Shown one piece after another: positions 52,205-60,797 of a DNA stretch of 64,000 nt. Numbering within the stretch: the first letter of the stretch is position 1; each line of letters starts with the position of its first letter. The position numbers were made by a program, and so were the translations under genes. The notes below the pieces were generated by a model that saw nothing but the letters and a program-made list of their open reading frames with translations, did not search any database and was not told the DNA's origin. The stretch is from Blattabacterium cuenoti (GTDB taxonomy: Bacteria; Bacteroidota; Bacteroidia; Flavobacteriales; Blattabacteriaceae), in assembly GCF_014251955.1 (NCBI RefSeq), contig NZ_CP059203.1, positions 1 to 64,000 of the forward strand, given 5' to 3'.

Positions 52205-52227
52205 TATAACTTAAAATTATTAATAAA

Positions 52228-52235
52228 TAGATTTG
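52228..52235 (+). promoter_or_regulatory. candidate -7 element for sucA
   Basis: TAGATTTG fits TAnnTTTG and lies 47 bp before the sucA ATG, in the 78-bp spacer after alaS. Consensus match only. Confidence 0.25.
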
Positions 52236-52282
52236 ATTTCTAATTTGATAAATCTTTTAGTAATTTTAGTAAAAAACTATGT

Positions 52283-55066
52283 ATGAATGATCGATATTCT
52301 TTTTTAAACGATATCCATGATATAGAATTTCTTTATAAGAAATATAAAAATAATCCTAATTCTATAGAACAGAGTTGGTGTGCTTTCTTTCATGGATTTG
52401 ATTTTTGTGAAGAAAATTATCTAAATTTTCATAAAAAAACAGAAATAAATAAAACTCATACTTCTAAAAAAAAGAATCCTGTTGGATTTTTGATAGAAAA
52501 ATCCAATCATTCCATATATACAGAATTTTTAGTTTACAATTTGATTCATTCATACAGAACAAGAGGTCATTTTTTTGCCAATACAAATCCTATAAAGGAG
52601 AGAAGAAAACATTTTCCTTCTTTGGACTTAAAAAATTTTGGATTATCTGAAAAAGAACTTGATCTTCCATTCGAAGCAGGAAAATTAATTGGTTTGGGAA
52701 AAACTTCATTAAGAAATATAGTTCATTCTCTGAAAAACATTTATTGTAATTCAATAGGAATAGAATATATGTATATTTCTGATCCTAAAAAAATAGAATG
52801 GATTGAAAAATGGTTTCAAAAAAAACTCTCCTTTTCTACAGAAAAAAGAAAGTTTTTTTTGAAAAAATTAAATGAAGCTGTTGCGTTTGAAAATTTTATT
52901 CATACTCAATTCGTAGGTCAAAAAAGATTTTCTATAGAAGGAAATGAATCTATATTACCGGCATTAGAAGAAATGATAGAATACACTTCCAATAAATATT
53001 TAACAGAAGATTTTGTAATAGGAATGTCACATAGAGGACGGTTAAATATTTTATCAAATTTTTTTCAGAAAAATTATTCTCATGTTTTCAGTGAATTTCA
53101 AGGAAAAGAATATAAAGAAGAAATATTTTCCGGAGATGTTAAATATCATTTAGGATTTACAAAAATTAGAAAAACAAGTCAAGGTAGACCTATTAAAATG
53201 AATTTGGTTCCAAATCCATCTCATTTAGAATCTGTAGATTCTATTGTAGAAGGAATTACAAGAGCAAAAATAGATATGAATTACAATCAGAATAGCAATT
53301 CTGAAAAAATTATTCCTATTCTGATTCATGGAGATGCAGCATTATCAGGTCAAGGAATTGTATATGAAGTTCTACAATTATCCAGATTAAAAGGTTATAA
53401 AACTGGAGGAACAATTCATCTTGTCATTAATAATCAAATAGGATTTACCACAAATAATACCGAAGGTCGTTCCAGTATTTATTGTACAGATTTAGCAAAA
53501 ATAGTCCTTTCTCCAGTGTTACATGTTAACGCAGATGATATAGAGTCTGTTATTCGTGCTATTTATTTTGCAACAGATTTTAGAATGCATTATCATGAAG
53601 ATGTTTTCATAGATTTAATTGGATATAGAAAATATGGACATAATGAAGGAGATGAACCTCGTTTTACTCAACCTTCTTTATATAAAACTATTTCTAAACA
53701 TCCTAGTTCTTATAATTTGTATAAAAAAAAATTAGAAAAAAAAGGGATCATTAATATAGATGATGTCAAAAAAATGGAAAATGAGTATGAAGAAATTCTG
53801 AAAATAGGATACAATGAAGCTAAAACTATAAAATGGAATGTTCTGAATTCTTTTTTAGAAGAAGATGCATGGAATAATTTTCCTATCACATATAATACTA
53901 AAAAAATCTTTAAAAAAGCAAATACTCAATTTCCAATTAAAAGACTGATAGAAATTTCTAATAAAATTTTTACTCTTCCTATTGAAAAGAAATTTTTTAG
54001 GAAAACGAAATTTATTTTTCAAAAAAGATTGAATCTGGTAAAAAATCATTTAGTCGACTGGAGTATAGCGGAACTATTAGCATATGGAACACTTTTAGAT
54101 GAAGGATTTCATATTCGTTTATCAGGAGAAGATGTAGCAAGAGGTACATTTTCTCAACGTCATGCAATCGTAAAAACAGAAGAAGAAGAAGAAATTATTC
54201 TTTTGAATCAAATTCGAACAGATCAAGGAAAAATACAAGTATATAATTCTCCACTTTCAGAGTATGGAGTTTTGGGATTCGATTATGGATATGCTTTGTT
54301 TTCTCCTTATATTTTAACTTTATGGGAAGCTCAATTTGGGGATTTTGGAAATGGAGGACAAATTATTATAGATCAATATATTTCTTCTGGAGAAAAAAAA
54401 TGGAAAATGAGAAATGGAATTGTCATATTGCTTCCCCATGGATATGAGGGACAGGGCCCAGAACATTCTTCTGCTCGTGTAGAACGTTATTTACAACTTT
54501 GTGCTAATAATAATTTATTTGTTGTTAATTGTACTACTCCATCCAACTTTTATCATCTCTTGAGAAGACAAATGAAATTAAATTTTAGGAAACCACTTAT
54601 CGTTTTCACTCCAAAAAGTTTACTTCGTCATCCAAAATGTTTCTCACAAATAGAAGAACTTTCTGAAGGAAAATTCCAGGAAATTTTAGATGATCCTAAT
54701 GCAAATGAAAATATTGAAAAAATTACAAAATTAATTTTTTGTTCTGGAAAAATATATTATGAATTATTAAACAAAAAAGAATCTATTAAAGATGAAAAAA
54801 CCGCTTTAATTCGTATAGAACAAATTTATCCTTTAAAAGAAGAAAAAATTAAAGAATTATTTCATAAATACAAAAACAAAAAAAGTGTTCTTTGGGTACA
54901 AGAAGAACCAGAAAATATGGGATTATGGAGTTTCATTTTAAGAAAATTAGGAAGTAACATCCCATTCCATTTAATTGCACCATCTGAAAGCTCCAGTCCT
55001 TCTACAGGTTCTTATTCATATTTTTTTAAAATTCAAAATAAGATATTAGAAAAAGCTTTTAAATAA
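52283..55066 (+). CDS. sucA: 2-oxoglutarate dehydrogenase E1 component
   Basis: Thiamine-diphosphate enzyme that decarboxylates 2-oxoglutarate in the TCA cycle. The N-terminus has the E1o-type FLNDIHDIEFLYKKYKNNP segment. The catalytic core has GMSHRGRLNIL, IHGDAALSGQGIVYE with the ThDP-binding GDAA, and INNQIGFTT. Later come SGEDVARGTFSQRHA and HGYEGQGPEHSSARVERYLQ. The 927 residues are complete. It lies 13 bp before sucB. Its cofactor can be made by the ThiN encoded at 28 kb. Confidence 0.96.
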   Translation: MNDRYSFLNDIHDIEFLYKKYKNNPNSIEQSWCAFFHGFDFCEENYLNFHKKTEINKTHTSKKKNPVGFLIEKSNHSIYTEFLVYNLIHSYRTRGHFFANTNPIKERRKHFPSLDLKNFGLSEKELDLPFEAGKLIGLGKTSLRNIVHSLKNIYCNSIGIEYMYISDPKKIEWIEKWFQKKLSFSTEKRKFFLKKLNEAVAFENFIHTQFVGQKRFSIEGNESILPALEEMIEYTSNKYLTEDFVIGMSHRGRLNILSNFFQKNYSHVFSEFQGKEYKEEIFSGDVKYHLGFTKIRKTSQGRPIKMNLVPNPSHLESVDSIVEGITRAKIDMNYNQNSNSEKIIPILIHGDAALSGQGIVYEVLQLSRLKGYKTGGTIHLVINNQIGFTTNNTEGRSSIYCTDLAKIVLSPVLHVNADDIESVIRAIYFATDFRMHYHEDVFIDLIGYRKYGHNEGDEPRFTQPSLYKTISKHPSSYNLYKKKLEKKGIINIDDVKKMENEYEEILKIGYNEAKTIKWNVLNSFLEEDAWNNFPITYNTKKIFKKANTQFPIKRLIEISNKIFTLPIEKKFFRKTKFIFQKRLNLVKNHLVDWSIAELLAYGTLLDEGFHIRLSGEDVARGTFSQRHAIVKTEEEEEIILLNQIRTDQGKIQVYNSPLSEYGVLGFDYGYALFSPYILTLWEAQFGDFGNGGQIIIDQYISSGEKKWKMRNGIVILLPHGYEGQGPEHSSARVERYLQLCANNNLFVVNCTTPSNFYHLLRRQMKLNFRKPLIVFTPKSLLRHPKCFSQIEELSEGKFQEILDDPNANENIEKITKLIFCSGKIYYELLNKKESIKDEKTALIRIEQIYPLKEEKIKELFHKYKNKKSVLWVQEEPENMGLWSFILRKLGSNIPFHLIAPSESSSPSTGSYSYFFKIQNKILEKAFK

Positions 55067-55079
55067 TAAAAAATTTTAT

Positions 55080-56360
55080 ATGATAATAAAGGTGAAGGTT
55101 CCTTCTCCAGGAGAGTCAATTACAGAGGTAGAAATTTCCTCATGGCTTGTTAAAAATGGAGATTACATTTCTAAAGGTCAGATAATAGCAGAAATAGATT
55201 CAGACAAAGCTACTTTGGAAATTTTTGCAGAAGAAAATGGAATCATAACCTTAATGAAAAAAAAAGGAGAAAAAATACAAGTAGGCGATGTTTTATGTCT
55301 CATAGAGAAGACTTCTGATAAAAAAAACCAATCCAATAAGATTCATGGAGAAAAAACAAAAAAAAATAATAAAATGGAGAATGAAACCATTAAAAAATAT
55401 CCTTCTCCATCTGCAAAAAAAATATTGACAGAAAAGAATATTTCTATAGAATCTGTTCAAGGAACGGGAAAACATGGAAGAATTACAAAAGGAGATTGTC
55501 TCCTCCTAGGAGGAGGAGAAGAAGATTCTTCTGCTACTACTCCTACTAATAATGATAATAATAATGAGGAGAGTCATTTTCCTGCGTCTGCTGCTGTAGT
55601 GAGAAGACCAACTACAACGATAATGTCTAGATACTATACGAAAACTCCTCTTTCTTCTCTCAGAAGAAAACTCTCTGAAAGATTAGTATCTGTTAAAAAT
55701 AGGACAGCATTATTGACTACATTTAATGAAGTGGATATGCAGGAAATTTTTTTGATAAGAAAAAAATATAAAAATATTTTTAAAGAAAAACATGGAGTGA
55801 ATTTAGGATTCATGTCTTTTTTTACTAAATCATGTGTTAGAGCATTATATCTATATCCAGATGTAAATGCAATGATTAGTGGAGAAGAAAAAATTAATTT
55901 TGAATATTGTGATATCAGTATTGCTATATCTGGACCAAAAGGATTAATGGTTCCTGTAATAAGAAATGCAGAAAATTTATCATTTAGAGGAATAGAACAG
56001 GAAATTAACAGATTGTCTGAACGTGTTCGTAACGGAACAATTTCTATAGATGAAATGACAGGAGGGACGTTTACCATAACCAATGGGGGAATATTTGGAT
56101 CTATGCTTTCTACTCCAATTATTAATCCACCTCAAAGTGCTATTTTAGGAATGCATAAAGTCATGGATAGACCTGTCGTCATTAATGGATTAATTGAAAT
56201 ACGTCCTATAATGTATTTAGCGCTATCTTATGATCATAGAATTATTGATGGAAAAGAATCTGTTGGATTTTTAGTTTCTGTAAAAGAAGCGATAGAAAAT
56301 CCAATCAAATTTTTAATGGAGGGAAATGAAAAATATATTCATAAAATATTAGAATTATGA
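55080..56360 (+). CDS. sucB: 2-oxoglutarate dehydrogenase E2 (dihydrolipoyl succinyltransferase)
   Basis: Core of the 2-oxoglutarate dehydrogenase complex. The lipoyl domain is at residues 1-75 with lipoyl lysine K43 in DSDKATLE. The E1/E3-binding domain is at about 103-140 (PSAKKILTEKNISIESVQGTG). The catalytic domain from about 185 ends with SYDHRIIDGKESVGFL. The linker (about 140-182) is a low-complexity Glu/Ser/Thr/Asn stretch built from GAG, ACT and AAT triplets and holds a 16-nt palindrome. Its placement after sucA fixes the substrate as succinyl. Confidence 0.94.
   Translation: MIIKVKVPSPGESITEVEISSWLVKNGDYISKGQIIAEIDSDKATLEIFAEENGIITLMKKKGEKIQVGDVLCLIEKTSDKKNQSNKIHGEKTKKNNKMENETIKKYPSPSAKKILTEKNISIESVQGTGKHGRITKGDCLLLGGGEEDSSATTPTNNDNNNEESHFPASAAVVRRPTTTIMSRYYTKTPLSSLRRKLSERLVSVKNRTALLTTFNEVDMQEIFLIRKKYKNIFKEKHGVNLGFMSFFTKSCVRALYLYPDVNAMISGEEKINFEYCDISIAISGPKGLMVPVIRNAENLSFRGIEQEINRLSERVRNGTISIDEMTGGTFTITNGGIFGSMLSTPIINPPQSAILGMHKVMDRPVVINGLIEIRPIMYLALSYDHRIIDGKESVGFLVSVKEAIENPIKFLMEGNEKYIHKILEL
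55500..55515. repeat. 16-nt perfect palindrome in the sucB linker
   Basis: ctcctcctaggaggag is its own reverse complement, inside the non-conserved linker of sucB. Confidence 0.8.
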
Positions 56361-56374
56361 TATGACTTAAAAAA

Positions 56375-57593
56375 ATGATTAATTATTTTCTTATTTTTAT
56401 TTCTTTTTTTCATTATTTAATCCTTTTATTTTTTTATGAAAAAAAAATCCCTATCCATGTTATTGAATCCAAATTAGGTTTATTTTTTGATCGTAATGTT
56501 GTTTTTTCTGATACAACAACAATTAAGAAAAATAGAAGTAGGAATAGTAATGTGAAAAATAATAACATTACGAAGACAATTAACATAATGTTTATGTTGC
56601 CTTTATTAATAATGGATTCTACTAATAAAAATCATGAATTATTGAGTGAACGTGCTTTATCCTTCTATCTTGGCTCTAAATATGCAAGTGATTTTTTTTT
56701 GTCAAAAAAACAAAAAATCAAGTTTTTGATACAAAAAATGAAAAAAATAGAATAATCAAATTTTTAGAAACATACAATTTTTCTAATACTCATGTTATTA
56801 TAGGACCTTTTTTTCGTTCTTCCTTAGAAGAAGTTTCTAAAAAAAATAAAAAAATTCCCATCATTTCTCCATTCCATTTGTATCTTCTGATTCATTAAAT
56901 GATTATCCTAATATTATTCAATCTGAAGTCAAAGACATTGATCTTGTAGATCCCATTTTAGAAGAAATTAAATTTCTTTCTAAAAAAGAAAAGATTAAAA
57001 CTTTATATTTATTAGGTACAACAAATAGATCTGAAAAAATAGCCGATTATATCAAATACAAATTACTACAATGGGATCCACATTTTCAAACTATTTTTTT
57101 CTATCATACTTTTCCAATTTCTGCGAATGTGAAAAAGTATCCTTTTTTTTCTGTTCTTTTAGGAGGAGATGCATATATTGGAAAACAATTTTTTGATTTT
57201 ATTAAACATTTTTCTACAAAACAAATAAAACCTTTTGGAATAGGATATAATGATATTTATTATCAAAATATTCCTATATTAAAGAAATATAGATTTGTAT
57301 TTACAACAAAACATCATTTTAACAAAAAAAAAAGAAAAATATTTTCTATTATAAGAAAAAAATTTGGAAAAAATTTAAATAAATACAAATTATTAGGTTT
57401 TGATTTAACTTATGATCTATTATGTAGATTAACTACTACAACAGATAGAAACCTTTTCAAAACTATAGAAAAAGAAGAATTTACGGGAATAGTTAGTAAG
57501 TATCACTATAAAAAAATTTCTAAGAAAGGAGGATATCAAAATAAAGGATTATGGATTATTCGTCTTTTGTTTTGTAATTATTTTCTCAAATAA
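56375..57593 (+). pseudogene. decayed PBP1-like (periplasmic-binding-fold) lipoprotein gene
   Basis: Three frames together give one protein of about 400 residues. Frame one (56375-56755) has a signal-like N-terminus, FMLPLLIMD and YLGSKYASDFF. Frame two (about 56722-56898) has VFDTKNEKNR and VIIGPFFRSSLEEVSKKNKKIPIISP. Frame three (about 56879-57593) has SSDSLNDYPNIIQSEV, LYLLGTTNRSEK and FSVLLGGDAYIGKQFFDF. It resembles the periplasmic-binding domain of the Bacteroidetes LysM/PBP1 proteins, without the LysM repeats. The first break fits one missing A near 56704-56717. The second is a 5-bp tandem duplication (56869-56878). The end overlaps the TPR gene by 16 bp. Confidence 0.82.
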
Positions 57594-58132
57594 GGATTTT
57601 GTCTATTTTTGTTACTCAGATTCATTTTTTTCATTTGGACTTTGATTATTTGAATATGATCATGTAATAACCCTGTTATATCCGTTTTTTTTGCTTCTAA
57701 CAACAATAATTCAGCTCTTTTTTTATCTCCTTTTGACAAGGAAGCGATTGCTAAATTTAATTTAGCAATCGCTATGTTTTGTTTAAATTTTAATCCAAAA
57801 TCTAAAGCTTTTTGCATATAGGTTTCTGATTGACGAATATCTGATTCTGAATAGAAAATTCCATTTAGAAAATAATAGTAGGCGATTTGATTTTTGGTAA
57901 GTTGTAATTTTGGATTTTTCACATATCCCAAATACTTCTTTAACCCTTTCATATCTTTTTTTCGTATTTTCAAAAAAGCTAATAACAAAAATTCATTTCT
58001 GAAAATGAGAAAAATGGGAATAAAACTTAATGAGATGAGAATTGTCCCCCATAAATAATTTTTCTGAAAAAAAAAATAAATAGATCCGATGAAAATAATT
58101 AAAAATAGGACTATTTTTGTATGTTTATTCAT
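57578..58132 (-). CDS. membrane-anchored TPR protein of unknown function
   Basis: 184 residues: two hydrophobic segments at the N-terminus (about residues 7-21 and 28-45), then helical repeats of the TPR type (about 80-165, including SETYMQKALDFGLKF and LAIASLSKGDKKRAELLLLEAKK). Similar small proteins are conserved in flavobacteria without a known role. The start overlaps the esterase gene by 8 bp, so the two are coupled. A 31-nt hairpin sequence lies at 57743-57773. Confidence 0.75.
   Translation of the reverse strand: MNKHTKIVLFLIIFIGSIYFFFQKNYLWGTILISLSFIPIFLIFRNEFLLLAFLKIRKKDMKGLKKYLGYVKNPKLQLTKNQIAYYYFLNGIFYSESDIRQSETYMQKALDFGLKFKQNIAIAKLNLAIASLSKGDKKRAELLLLEAKKTDITGLLHDHIQIIKVQMKKMNLSNKNRQNPYLRK
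57743..57773. repeat. 31-nt inverted repeat within the TPR gene
   Basis: Perfect 14-bp arms, agcgattgctaaat and atttagcaatcgct, around a 3-nt loop (tta). The arms contain G+C, unlike most chance A+T hairpins here. Confidence 0.9.
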
Positions 58133-58793
58133 TGTTTTTTATTATCCAATTAATGAGATCTTGATAGTTAGAATTGCATAAAGTATGTCCAGAATCGTAT
58201 TCTTTGTAATGTAAAGAAAGAATTTTTTGATTTTTCAAAAAATCTAATCCTTTTTTTGACCAATTGATAGGAATAATAGGATCATATTTCCCATGAGATA
58301 TAAAAACTTCTAAATCTGAATAAAAAGTAGAATTTATTTTTTTTTTTTGTAAAAAACACTCTTCTAAATACCCACTTAATGCAATGACTTTTTTTACTTT
58401 ATCTGGTTTTTTTAAAGCTATAGCATAGCTTAAAATTGCCCCCTGACTAAATCCACATAACCATACTTTTGTCCTGTTTAATTGATATTTTTCTATCGCT
58501 TCATCTATAAAATATGATATTTTTTCTATTGTTTTTTTAGCTTGTGAAATGTTATTTATGAATTTTTCTTGATTAGAAAAATCAATATCGTACCATGAAT
58601 ATTTATTATATCCAATTGAATAAATTCCTTGAATGCTGATTATAAAAAAATTTTCTGGAATATCTCTTTTAAAAGAAAAAAGATCATTTTCATTGCTTCC
58701 ATATCCGTGAATCATCAAAAAAAGAGGAGGAAAATTTTCATCAACTGGTTTTTTTATAATGTGTTTAATAGAAAGTTGATTATTTAAAAGCAT
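58125..58793 (-). CDS. alpha/beta hydrolase (carboxylesterase/phospholipase type)
   Basis: Serine hydrolase of 222 residues. It has an oxyanion region LMIHGYGSNENDLF, the nucleophile serine in CGFSQGAILSYAIA (GxSxG), the acid in VFISHGKYDPIIP, and the histidine in YDSGHTL. All triad positions are present, so it should be active. The natural substrate is unknown. It is coupled to the TPR gene. Confidence 0.85.
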   Translation of the reverse strand: MLLNNQLSIKHIIKKPVDENFPPLFLMIHGYGSNENDLFSFKRDIPENFFIISIQGIYSIGYNKYSWYDIDFSNQEKFINNISQAKKTIEKISYFIDEAIEKYQLNRTKVWLCGFSQGAILSYAIALKKPDKVKKVIALSGYLEECFLQKKKINSTFYSDLEVFISHGKYDPIIPINWSKKGLDFLKNQKILSLHYKEYDSGHTLCNSNYQDLINWIIKNNE

Positions 58794-58815
58794 TTTTTTT
58801 GTTATTTTTACTTAC

Positions 58816-59496
58816 TTAAGTTATTATTCCTTTTTCTATTTTTAGTTTTTGATCAGCCATATCTGCTAATTGGATATTATGAGTAACTATCAAAAATGTT
58901 TGTTTAAATTTTTTTCTAAGATAAAAAAAAATAAGATGTAACTTTTCAGCGTTTTTCGCATCTAAATTTCCAGAAGGTTCATCCGCAAAAATCACTTTAG
59001 GATTATTAATTAAAGCTCTTGCTACTGATAATCTTTGTTTTTGTCCTCCAGATAGTTCTTCAGGTTTTGAATTTTCATATTCAGAAAGATTCAATTGATT
59101 CAATAGTTTTTTTGCTCTTTTTTTCACATGATATTTATCATTTATTTTCTTATTTATAAATCCAGGTAAACAAACATTTTCTAATGCTGTGAATTCAGGA
59201 AGAAGCTGATGAGTTTGAAAGACAAAACCTATTTCTTCATTTCTAATTGTGGAAAGTTTTTTATCAGAAATAGAGAACACATCTTCTCCATTTATTTTTA
59301 AAATAGTTTTTTTATTTTTCTTGAAAGTAGGTTTATCTAATGTCCCTAATATATGTAGTAATGTACTTTTTCCAGATCCAGATTCTCCTAATATACATAC
59401 TATACTTCCTTTTTTTACTCTTAAATTTACACCTTTCAAGATTTCGTATTTTCCAAATGATTTGTATATATTTTCAGCTTGAACCATAATTTTCAA
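58816..59496 (-). CDS. lolD: LolD-like lipoprotein-releasing ABC transporter ATPase
   Basis: ATPase of a MacB/LolD-type transporter. Walker A is GESGSGKSTLLHILGTLD, with the LolD-like VFQTHQLLPEFTALENV. The signature is ELSGGQKQRLSVARAL, Walker B is VIFADEPSGNLD, and the switch is VTHN. It has 226 residues. The LolC/E-type permease is not in the window. Together with lnt it points to sorting of triacylated lipoproteins to the outer membrane. Confidence 0.85.
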   Translation of the reverse strand: MKIMVQAENIYKSFGKYEILKGVNLRVKKGSIVCILGESGSGKSTLLHILGTLDKPTFKKNKKTILKINGEDVFSISDKKLSTIRNEEIGFVFQTHQLLPEFTALENVCLPGFINKKINDKYHVKKRAKKLLNQLNLSEYENSKPEELSGGQKQRLSVARALINNPKVIFADEPSGNLDAKNAEKLHLIFFYLRKKFKQTFLIVTHNIQLADMADQKLKIEKGIIT

Positions 59497-59588
59497 AATT
59501 TTTGTTATGAATTCACAAACAAAAAAAACGTTTCAAAAATAAACGAATTTTAATTTAAATTTACTTTTTCACATAAAAACTATTCTAA

Positions 59589-60797
59589 ATGAATTTATAT
59601 GAATTTCAGGGAAGGGAAATATTAAATTCTTTTTCTATTAAGGTCCCTAACGGAATTGTTGCTTCTACTCCAGAAGAATCTGTAAAAGCAGCAAAAAAAA
59701 TATTAAAAAAAACAAAAAAAAAATCTTTAATTATTAAAGCTCAGATCCATGCAGGAGGACGTGGAAAAAGTGGGGGCATACAAATAGCAAAATCTTTAGA
59801 AGAAGTCTATGAAAAATCAAAAAATATTTTAGGAAAATATTTGATTACTCCACAAACTTCAAAAAAAGGAAAATTGGTTCGTCAAGTTCTCATATCTGAA
59901 GATGTATATTCTTATATTTCTCCTCAGGAATATTACATATCAATATTTCTGAATCGTGATATAGAAAAGAATATGATTGTTTTTTCTAAAAAAGGAGGAA
60001 TGGATATAGAAGAGGTGTCTAGAAACCATCCAGATAAAATATACACAGAAGAAATAGATCCAGGATTAGGAATACAGTTTTTTCAGATTAGAAGAATTGG
60101 TTTTCTTTTAGAGATTATAAAAATTTCAGATTTGAATAATTTCAGAAATTTTGTAATTTCTCTTTACAAAGCTTATTTAGATTGTGATGCCTTACTTTTA
60201 GAAATCAATCCTTTAATTAAAACTTTTGATAATCAAATTATAGCGGTAGATACAAAAATTGTATTAGATGATAACGCTTTATTTCGTCATAAAAAATATT
60301 ATGATGAAATGCGTGATCAAAAAAAAGAAGATCCCATTGAAATAAAAGCTTTCGAAGCTAAACTGAATTTTTTAAAATTGAAAGGAAATATTGGTTGTAT
60401 GGTTAATGGAGCTGGATTAGCTATGGCAACTATGGATATGATTCAATGTTGTGGAGGAAATCCAGCAAATTTTCTAGATATAGGTGGAGATGCTGATAAA
60501 AATCGTGTAGAAAAAGCTTTTCGTATCATTTTAAATGATAAATCTGTCAAAGCAATATTAATAAATATTTTTGGGGGAATTGTTCGTTGTGATACAGTAG
60601 CAGAGGGGATTATGAATTCATATCATACAGACGATGATATTGATATCAAAAAAAAAATACCAGTGGTTATTCGTTTACAAGGAACAAATGAAATTTTGGC
60701 AAAAAAAATTATTAAAACCAGTAAATTACCTATTTATTACGTTGATACTTTAGAAAAAGCAGAGGGTAAAATTAAAGAAATTTTAAAGAAAATATGA
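59589..60797 (+). CDS. sucC: succinate--CoA ligase, beta subunit
   Basis: ATP-grasp subunit that converts succinyl-CoA to succinate with nucleotide triphosphate synthesis. It starts MNLYEFQGREIL and has IIKAQIHAGGRGKSGGI, LLLEINPLI, NGAGLAMATMDMI and NIFGGIVRCDTVAEGI. The 402 residues are complete. sucD is not adjacent. It follows SucA/SucB in the TCA cycle. The stop overlaps the dnaX start (ATGA). Confidence 0.96.
   Translation: MNLYEFQGREILNSFSIKVPNGIVASTPEESVKAAKKILKKTKKKSLIIKAQIHAGGRGKSGGIQIAKSLEEVYEKSKNILGKYLITPQTSKKGKLVRQVLISEDVYSYISPQEYYISIFLNRDIEKNMIVFSKKGGMDIEEVSRNHPDKIYTEEIDPGLGIQFFQIRRIGFLLEIIKISDLNNFRNFVISLYKAYLDCDALLLEINPLIKTFDNQIIAVDTKIVLDDNALFRHKKYYDEMRDQKKEDPIEIKAFEAKLNFLKLKGNIGCMVNGAGLAMATMDMIQCCGGNPANFLDIGGDADKNRVEKAFRIILNDKSVKAILINIFGGIVRCDTVAEGIMNSYHTDDDIDIKKKIPVVIRLQGTNEILAKKIIKTSKLPIYYVDTLEKAEGKIKEILKKI

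Noticed and set aside
59589..60797. sucC without an adjacent sucD as a sign of a broken TCA step
   Set aside because: In flavobacteria sucC and sucD are often at separate loci, so absence within this window says nothing.
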